A stretch of DNA of 64,000 bases from Anaeromyces robustus (lineage: Eukaryota > Neocallimastigomycota > Neocallimastigomycetes > Neocallimastigales > Neocallimastigaceae): the NCBI GenBank assembly GCA_002104895.1, contig MCFG01000299.1, forward strand, positions 1 through 64,000, written 5' to 3'. The notes under the pieces are model-generated. The model was given only the letters and a program-made list of their open reading frames with translations, was not told where the DNA came from and did not search any database. Shown here in pieces: positions 56,627 to 64,000 of this stretch. The position numbers and the translations under genes were made by a program. Each line of letters begins with the position of its first letter. The stretch's first letter is position 1.

Positions 56627-57664
56627 TAATTAAAAGATTAGGGTTTAACCAAGTCAGAAAATAAATTAATGATAGTTAGAATTTTTAATATAAAAATTAA
56701 TCAAATTAGGCTGTGAATTAAATAATAATTATTAATTAATAATATTTAATTTTAAAAAAAATTTTTATTAGAAAAATCAACACAAAATTATATAATATAT
56801 TTCTAATAATAATTTCTGTTTAATAAAAGTTTTTATTTAAATATTTTTGATAATAATATTTATAAAATAAATGTTTAATTTAGCTAAACTATAATAAAAA
56901 CTAATATTAATTTAAGTTAATTAAGGATTATTTAGTTAATAATCTTTATGAAGAATTATAAGAATCGATTCTAAATAAAAGTATTTATACTTTTTTTATC
57001 AAAGTATAATTATAATAAAATATTACATGATTTTTATATTTAAAACATATGATTTTTATTTCAAACAATTATTTTAAACTATTCTAATATTATTCTAACT
57101 ATTATCTTTAATATTTATAATATTAAGAAATTAAATATTATTCCATGACTAATTAAATAATGATATATGAGTTAATAGGATTTTCGTATAGTTTATTTTC
57201 TAAAATAATTATAAAATAGAATAGTTAGTAATTAAATATTTTAATAATTATATTTTATATTTTTTATATTATTAATATTTATAATTTTAATATTTAATTA
57301 AATTTATTATACGGAAAATTTATAATTTTGTTTCACTGAAAAATTTTCTCTAAAATTATTTTATAGTGTGCAACTTTAAATGCAAATATCTCCTGATCTA
57401 GTATCGAAATAATTCTTGCACGACTAAATTTTTCGGAGCGTATTTTCAGCCAAAAATCGCAATTGGTTAAAGAGAAGTGACAATTTAAAGTCAACTCATT
57501 TTTGAGAATTTATATTTAATTAATACTTATTTTTATTTATTCACGCGAAGCTTGAAAATTTAATTTTTAAAATAGTATTGTTTTATAAAAATTATTAATT
57601 ATTGTTGAATTATGTTGAAATATGAAAAGTAATTTTGAAATTTTTATCACGTTATTTTTACACT
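56627..57664. other. AT-rich repeat region
   Basis: 57100-57345 is inverted-homologous to 23626-23900. 57370-57480 is less AT-rich (ATCTCCTGATCTAGTATCGA, TTTTTCGGAGCGTATTTTCA) and resembles retroelement leader DNA, but no partner is seen. No gene. Confidence 0.45.
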
Positions 57665-57860
57665 AATGATTTCTTATCTTCTCTCTTTATTCTAGATAAG
57701 GCATCAACTAAGACATTTTTCTTTCCTGGTTCATAACAAATATCCACCTTTAGCATACTAGCCTTAAGGCACCGTCTTGTTTGTCGAGCATTGTTAGGCT
57801 CCTCGTTATTAAAAAGTCCAAGCAAGGGTTTATGATTGGTGTAAACAATAGTTATTAAAA
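57665..57860 (-). pseudogene. Gypsy RNase H fragment
   Basis: The minus strand reads TIVYTNHKPLLGLFNNEEPN, then RQTRRCLKASML and YEPGKKNVLVDALSRIKRED. This is the end of the RNase H domain and the connection of Ty3/gypsy pol (compare YTDHRNLIY...PDSLSRRP in E2). Only about 65 codons remain. Confidence 0.85.
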
Positions 57861-58512
57861 TAACGTGATCACAATATATATATTATTCAATACTATTAAG
57901 AAAAAATATAAAATTTTCATCATACCCCTATTATATATATTAGTAAAAATTAAAAATTTAAAAAATTATATATCTAAATAATAATAAATAAAATTTTTAT
58001 ATATCTAAATAAATAAATATATACCTAAATTAACTTATTATTACTTAATATATATAATGAATTAAAAAAAAATTGATAAATATATATATAGGAATTATTA
58101 TAAATAAATTTTCCATTATTCATAAAAATTTATTATTTATATATTTAAGTAAAAGATAAAAAATTATATAAAGTTATTTTATATTTATTCATTTAAAAAA
58201 TAGTATTATATAATAAAAATACATAATAATTTATAAAGCTTGTTGAAAATATATAATATATAAATATAAATAAAAAATATTACTTAACAATATTTTTAAA
58301 TATTATTAAGATAATAAAAAAATTTACATTGTATATATATAGATAAAAAATTATTAAATTATATAGATGTAAAGATTTGTATTGACCACTAGGTTATTGT
58401 AGGAAATTAATAATAAATAATAATATAATATAATATAAGAAATTACTTAGAACACCAATCACTATAATTTTTGTTTTAGTTTTTATTATTAACTTTATTA
58501 TCTTTATTAAAA
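57861..58512. other. AT-rich stretch
   Basis: Low complexity except 58370-58440, which is the inverse of about 49890-49960 (GACCACTAGGTTATTGTAGG). That shared end adjoins the E6 fragment directly. Confidence 0.45.
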
Positions 58513-59801
58513 TCATGTTGTACTACATTTACTACATCGTTTAAAATACAAATTTTCACAGTCAAAATCAATGACAGCTCTGTTTGATTTGAGCCAAGGA
58601 GTACCAATAATAGGGGGAAGAGATTCGTCATCTGTTATGATAAATTGTATAGAGAACGAGTCATCCTTGTAAAGAATCTGAAGAGGTTTAGTAAAACCTG
58701 TGATATTGGAAGTTTTTCCGCCACAATCAACAGTTCCAGAAACTTCAGAATTAGACAGAGGGATAAAATATTTTTTAACAAAGGAATTAGAAATAGTATT
58801 TTCTATAGCCCCTGAGTCGACCAAAATGGATGTGGAAACTAAGTGATTATTGTCAAAAGAAAGAGTGAAAGGAAAAACTAGGTAATTACTATTTGGATAG
58901 AAGGGATTGTTTACAAAGGATTTAGGACTATTATTAGTAGAAGTGTATACTAGAGTGAGATTTAGGCTCAGAATCTACTCTAGAAGTTAGTTTTTTGGAA
59001 CTTTTGGGCAGGTAGCAACCATATGGCCTTCAGCACCACAATACATGCAAAGTCCTATAGCACGTCTTTGTTGTTTTTCTTCTGGAGTTAAAGGTCCACG
59101 CTTTTTGCGTTCGTTCGGGTCTTGCGGGAAAAAGGATTGGTATCTTATTCTCTCATCTTACGTACAAATGGATTATATATGGAAGCACCCTAATAACCTT
59201 TGGAAACTTGATACTTTTGAAGTAAACTTGAATCAATTATCATAGCCCTATGAAAAGCAGAGAGAAGAGTAGGAATTTTATCCCCACGCATTAGTAGTTC
59301 ACATTTGACTTCTTCGTGGAGCCCATCTATAAACTTAGCTACTAATGCAGATTGATTCCATCCAAGGTGTACGGCGGCTTGTTCAAAGTCCTTGATATAT
59401 TGGCTGACTTCACCGATACGTTCTTGCTTGAGGGCTATAATGATTTGAGTATTATTGAAAACGATGTCTATGATTCCAAATATTCTCCTCATTAACGAAA
59501 CAAAGGCATCGTAGTTCTTTAGAACAGGATTACCGGCTTGAATCAGGTGTGCTACAAAGAGTTTAGCATCACCTTCCATGAAGGAGAACATATAGGCAAC
59601 CTTGTACGAGTCGTTTCGGAATAACAGGTTTTTCATGTGAAAATTGATTTCGCAATGCTGGATAAAACCTTTGAGGTCTGGACTGTTTTCAGAAAATTTA
59701 GGCGGCTTTCCAAGAGGGAACATGAAATCTAACATGGCAGGATCGGCGGCAGATTGCTGAGAGGAGGCGGCGGCGGCAGCGTGGAAAGGGTTGTATGACA
59801 T
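58513..59801 (-). pseudogene. Gag-protease fragment of gypsy element E6
   Basis: The gag frame (59190-59801, 203 codons) holds an alanine-rich start and a Ty3 gag domain (FPLGKPPKFSENSPDLKGFI; YKVAYMFSFMEGDAKLFVAH; ALKQERIGEVSQYIKDFEQA). A knuckle-like segment lies near 59020-59060. The protease frame (58513-58824) has the retropepsin site MVDSGAIENTISNSFVKKYF and LPPIIGTPWLKSNRAVIDFD. The alanine run and higher GC set it apart from the other elements. Broken, without RT or integrase next to it. Confidence 0.85.
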
Positions 59802-59892
59802 AATAAAAAATGTTTTATTAGAAAATAGTTTTATTAATCAGGAAATATAAAAAAATTGTGTTAAGGTAAGTCTATTTTTCAATGAGAATTAG

Positions 59893-60061
59893 TATTTTAA
59901 CAACGCTAAAGACTTAGGTTAACACAATACTAATTAGTCTTTATATGTTATAATATTAATTAGTTTTAATAACAATTTTATTTATTATTAATATTTATTT
60001 TAATCTTATAACATATAAAGTCTAATTAGTATTGTGTTGACCTAAGTCTTTAGCGTTGTTA
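59893..60061. repeat. MITE-like inverted repeat, about 57-bp arms
   Basis: AACAACGCTAAAGACTTAGG...TAATTAGTCTTTATATGTTATAA (59893-59952) is mirrored at about 60005-60061, with a loop of about 52 bp. A single diverged arm is at 27009-27070. Confidence 0.85.
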
Positions 60062-60329
60062 TAATAAAATATAAAAAATAAATAAATAAATAAATGTTTA
60101 TAGTTCATAATTAATAAGAAATTTTAAATAATAATAATATATGAAATATTTAAAAGAAATAATTAACGTAATAAAAATTAATTCTTATCTATAAATAATT
60201 CATATATATAAGAACTTTATAATAAAATTTAAAAAAGATAATAATAATAATATATTATATATATTTATAAATATATATATATATAGTTATTATTATTATT
60301 ATTATACATAAAGAAATAAAATCAAAATC
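60062..60329. other. AT-rich stretch
   Basis: Low-complexity TATA and AATAAT runs; nothing recognised. Confidence 0.5.
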
Positions 60330-61010
60330 TTTTATAAATTTTCTATAATATCCAATTGCTCCAAGAAAAGATCTTAATTGTGTGATATTTTTAGGAGATT
60401 TTTATTTAGAAATAGCATCTACCTTTTTAGGTATTGGTTTTACTCCTTCGGTAGATAATATGTGTTCTAGAACTTGCTTAATAAAATGGCATTTTGTTAA
60501 GTTAGCCTTTAATCCATTTTCTTTAATTATATTAAACACATTTTGTAAATCTATAATGTGTTGTTCTAAGTTTATAGAGAATACAATTAAGTCGTCAATG
60601 TAAATAAACACATTTACTTATTAATGGTAAAAATATTTTGTTATTTCACGTTAGAAAGTTGAAGAAGCATTACATAGTCCAAATAGCATGACTTTATAAT
60701 TGTAATTTCCAAACATAGTTGTAAAGCAAGTTTTGTCTCTATCTTCTTCTTCATTGGAATTTGATGGAATCCAGAAAATAAATCAATCGTAGACAAATAC
60801 TTAACTTTATTACCAATTGAAAATAATATTTCTTCTATATATGGTAATGGATAAGAATCTTTAATAACAATATCATTTAATTTTTTATAATCCACTACCA
60901 TTCTCCACTTTCCATTCTCTTTAGGAATTAGTATAACTGAGAATGACCATGAGGATTTAGATGGTTCAATTATTTTTATAATTTACTTATTTCTTCTCTT
61001 AGAATATGTA
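60330..61010 (-). pseudogene. Gypsy reverse transcriptase fragment (E7)
   Basis: Minus-strand frames hold MVVDYKKLNDIVIKDSYPLP, IDLFSGFHQIPM, FIYIDDLIVFS with the catalytic pair, and GLKANLTKCHFIKQVLEHIL. These cover RT motifs in the usual order. It lies upstream of the E6 gag on the same strand, which is the wrong order for one element, so it is a separate fragment. Broken. Confidence 0.85.
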
Positions 61011-61089
61011 TTTGCTTTTTATTTGCAACTTGATACATTCTTTGTTTAATAGGAGTTCTACCGTTTATTATTTTTATTTTATGACTTAA

Positions 61090-61155
61090 AAATTTTATTA
61101 TTCTAAATACTTTTAATAATTTTATTAATAAAAGAAGTATTTAGAATAATAAAAT
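61090..61155. repeat. Hairpin with about 28-bp arms
   Basis: ATTTTATTATTCTAAATACT is mirrored by AGTATTTAGAATAATAAAAT, around an AATTTTATTAATAAAAG core. Confidence 0.75.
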
Positions 61156-61273
61156 AAACAAGTTTGTTTAATAATTTTAATAAAATTAACTATTATTTTT
61201 AATTTAGAATTATTATTATATTATATAATTAAAGTATTAATAATAATATTTATTTTGTTTTAATAAAAGTATT

Positions 61274-61703
61274 TGTAACGGAACGATTGTTCCAATATTA
61301 CAATTGACACCAGAACTGAAAATGAACACGAAAATAAAATAAAAGAAAGTGATTATACTTTGTAATATCAGAACACCTTTCCTTTGTTAACCTGAAAGGT
61401 CGGTGTCGAGATATATATTAGTATAATTTTAATTCATAAGTAGTTCGAAATACTACAAAGGTTAGTTATTATTAATTTTTAATAATTAATAAAACTATAA
61501 CTCTAATAAAACATATTTTTAAATAAAAAATAAAATAAATTTAAAATTAAAATTATACTAATATATCTCGACACCGACCTTTCAGATTAACAAAGGAAAG
61601 GTGTTCTGATATTACAAAATATAATCACTTTCTTTTCTTTTATTTTCGTGTTCATTTTCAGTTCTGGTGTCAATTGTAATATTGGAACAACCGTTCCGTT
61701 ACA
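61274..61703. mobile_element. Family T foldback derivative
   Basis: A 430-bp palindrome. Both ends are the TGTAACGGAACG end of family T, with arms of about 165 bp almost identical to each other (TGTTCCAATATTACAATTGA; CCTTTCCTTTGTTAA; AGGTCGGTGTCGAGATATAT). The middle is a piece of the family-T interior (GTAGTATTTCGAACTACTTA in inverse). The tRNA-like end is absent. No 5-bp target duplication is evident. Confidence 0.9.
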
Positions 61704-62345
61704 ATAAAAGCACCCAAACAAAGAAACATCGCCTGGAACCTTAGTGTCGAGGATTCGGAATCTGCTACCAATTTTTAGTTTCTACTTTTTTTTGGATTCT
61801 ACCGCCTTTTAGGTCTACTTTTGGATACTACTTCTTTAGTCTTGATCGTAAAATACTACTTTTTCTTAGTTTCTGGATACTACCTTTTCTAGCAATAATC
61901 TTTTAGTCTTAGTTTTTGGATATTTCTACCTTAGTCTTTGATTCCTAGTTATCTACCTTGTATAATTCTTAGTTTATAGTCTTGTCTTAGTTCTTGTTTA
62001 CCTTTGTTTACCTTCCTTGAAAAATTCTAGTATCCATCCTGTCAAGTATCCTTCTTGAATAGAAATTTTTCTCATTAAGTAAAAATAAAGCACCCAGATT
62101 CCACCCGTCCTTAGTTTAACCAAGTTCTTAGAACCACCGCCTAGTTTCACTCCTTAGTCCTAGCTACTTTACCTTGAATTGCCTTTGAATTACTTAGAAA
62201 CCTTAGCTGTAGAAAATTTTGTACCACCCTAGAATTAGTTGAAAAAATTTCCTTGTGTAACATTTTGAAACATTTCCTTGTACTACCAGAAGATAAAAAT
62301 AGTGTACCCCATATTATTTAAAAAAGATTTTGTACTACCTTGCCA
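61704..62345 (+). other. C/T-rich, less AT-rich island without a long frame
   Basis: The plus strand is pyrimidine-rich with loosely repeated words: TTAGTCTTAGTTTTTGGATA, GGATACTACTT, CTACCTTAGTCTT, CCTTGTACTACC. AATAAAGCACCCA-type words occur at about 61705 and 62087. No coding frame, tRNA or rRNA is recognised. Confidence 0.5.
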
Positions 62346-62589
62346 GTGATATTTTCGGAAAATTAATAAAATTAAATTAAAAAATTAAATAAATTAAATT
62401 AAGTGAATGAATATTAATAAATTAAATAAATTAATATAAAAAATTAAGTGAATAAATAAATTATAGAATAGATAAATTAAATTATTTTTCAAAAAAATTT
62501 TTTTAGTCAAAAAAAAAAAAAAAAAAAAAATTATTTTAGTTATATAGTTTAAAAAAAAAAATATTTTTAAATAATTAATACAAATTTAA
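62346..62589. other. AT-rich stretch with an A run
   Basis: AATTAAATTAAATAAATTAA low complexity and an A run of about 22 at 62509-62530. Nothing recognised. Confidence 0.5.
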
Positions 62590-62782
62590 TAAAATCTTAA
62601 TAAGGAGAATCATTCTGAGGATCCTTATTTTTATACTGTCTTTTTTCTTTTATAATTAAATTTCGAGTTTCACATTGGTCCTCGCTGGTAGGCTCAGACG
62701 TAAGTCCTACATTCAGCTCGAGTAAGTTGATAAACTGAAAGAACAGTAGTATGAAATAGAAAAAATTATTATAATAAAACAA
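62590..62782 (-). other. Short coding-like frame, unassigned
   Basis: A 61-residue frame: a hydrophobic N-terminus (FYFILLFFQFINLLELNVGL, possibly a membrane segment or simply T-rich DNA) and a polar tail (TSEPTSEDQCETRNLIIKEK). The tail has codon-like composition and may be the last exon or end of a pol gene. No clear family. Confidence 0.3.
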
Positions 62783-62924
62783 ATTTTTATTTCGTTATTT
62801 TATTTTTTTTATTTTAGTGTTTGTGTTATTGTAATATATTTCTTATCAATCTTTTACAGCTGTTCTAAACTTTCCTCCTGTAGATCTAGTCCATACAAGA
62901 TAATCAATATCCTCTATAATAATA

Positions 62925-63064
62925 ATTATAAAATTGACTTAAAAAAAATATCACCATTCTCTAAAAACTATAATGTTTTTCATGTTTCAGAATTAGAACC
63001 TTTTTGTAAAAATTCTGTCTTTAACAATAAAAATTTAAATAAATCCTTAACACTTAAAAAATAA
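62925..63064 (+). pseudogene. C-terminal fragment of gypsy pol
   Basis: KIDLKKISPFSKNYNVFHVS followed by ELEPF matches the end of E2 pol (YKIDIRKSPFPKHYPIFHVS, QLEPF), the segment just before the chromodomain. A lysine/asparagine tail and stop follow at 63062-63064. A short fragment only. Confidence 0.75.
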
Positions 63065-64000
63065 AAGAAATTTTAAATTGTATATTAATTATGTTACAAA
63101 TATAAAACTTATTGTAATTGACTAATTTCAAGTAAAGTAGAAAACAGTTCTCTTAATCAAAAAATATATTGATTTTATTTAAAATATATATATAATAAAC
63201 CAGTGAATATTAATTATGATTAAATTATTTAAAATACTTATTACAAATTTTACAAATTATCTAATTTGTTAAATTTATTTTCTAATATTATATTAAGAAC
63301 AATTTATTAAAAATCAACACTATAATTATTAGAAAATCGACACTCAAATGTCAAAAATTTTTTACTCTACCAAAAATAAGTTTAAAAATTTTTTGTTTTT
63401 ATATTATTAAGATTCAAACTCGAGTATATTTTATTTAAATTTTTTCAGATTTTTTAGAAATTTTTTAGACTTCGAATTTTGAAATTTTAACTAAACTAAT
63501 GTAATTTACATTAAATTGGGAAATTGAAATTTAAAAGATTTTTTCAAACACTTATTAATTAAATATCAAATCAAATATAAATCAGTCTTCTTATAAATTT
63601 TATATTTAAAAAATTCATTAGTTTTATATAAAATTTAATAATTACCATTTTTAATATTTTAATTAAAAAATAAAACACATATTTACATGTAAAATTATTA
63701 TTTTTTTTAATTCTTCACTTGTGATTTTCATAAAAAATTTTAATTTCAAACCAATTTGATTATTTTTAAATTTTTGAAATTATCACAAAAAGTGCACTTG
63801 TAAAATAAAAAAAAAATTTTTTTTTTAATTCTACTCATTTTTAACAAAAACTAATAATTAAAAAATGTTTTTATTTTATTTTATTTTTTAAAATTAGTTT
63901 ATTATAATAATTTCATTTTTTTATTTTATTTTTTTTTAAATTTGGTTTATTGTTAATTTTATTTTTCTTATTTCTAATTTTTACTTTGTCTTTAATAATT
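63065..64000. other. AT-rich stretch to the window end
   Basis: No gene or recognised repeat. Homopolymer A and T runs become frequent after 63680. Confidence 0.5.

Noticed and set aside
58513-61010. E6 gag-protease and the RT fragment at 60330-61010 as one element
   Set aside because: On the minus strand the RT lies upstream of gag, the wrong order, with MITE and AT-rich DNA between them.

Overview
The window is very AT-rich (roughly four fifths A+T by eye) eukaryotic DNA made almost wholly of mobile elements and their remains. No host gene is intact. The mix of Ty3/gypsy elements (one a chromovirus with a C-terminal chromodomain), FLYWCH/MULE DNA transposons, LINE remnants, asparagine-rich polyproteins and a broken C2H2 zinc-finger gene fits a repeat-rich, AT-rich fungus of an early-diverging lineage. 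Arbuscular mycorrhizal, anaerobic gut or microsporidian relatives are all possible. This placement is inference; no rRNA or conserved housekeeping gene is present to settle it.

Layout. 1-4514: right part of a gypsy element (E1) with one long gag-pol frame and its 3' LTR. 4515-9510: repeats ending in CCTAACCCTA or GGGTTAGG, a solo E1 LTR (4721-5277) and a decayed minus-strand LINE-like region that includes a zinc-ribbon protein (8167-8961). 10053-17746: MULE copy A, a LINE reverse-transcriptase fragment (13231-13990), and a C2H2 zinc-finger gene split by MULE copy B (15027-17683, 9-bp target duplication). 18689-22463: a solo E1-family LTR (target duplication TTATG) holding a circular-ssDNA (CRESS) virus fossil with cap, a stem-loop origin and rep, joined to a filler copied in inverse from MULE B. 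22500-32770: decayed AT-rich DNA with repeat and hairpin remnants. 32771-40978: a 715-bp LTR-like element with a tRNA-like Pol III promoter (family T), split by a very young chromovirus E2 (33437-40924). 41000-64000: gag/pol fragments of at least five more gypsy-type elements, four more family-T copies, MULE ends, inverted repeats and a solo E2-family LTR (54442-55133).

The most notable content is (1) the near-complete CRESS virus copy (capsid, replication protein and a cyclovirus-oriented origin) captured inside a host LTR with template-switch filler, and (2) family T: TG...CA elements with 5-bp target duplications that carry tRNA-type A and B boxes near one end, reminiscent of the 5S-bearing Cassandra elements of plants. 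The nesting gives relative ages: E1 LTR before CRESS capture; MULE B before CRESS capture; family T before E2; E2 recent, because its two LTRs look identical.
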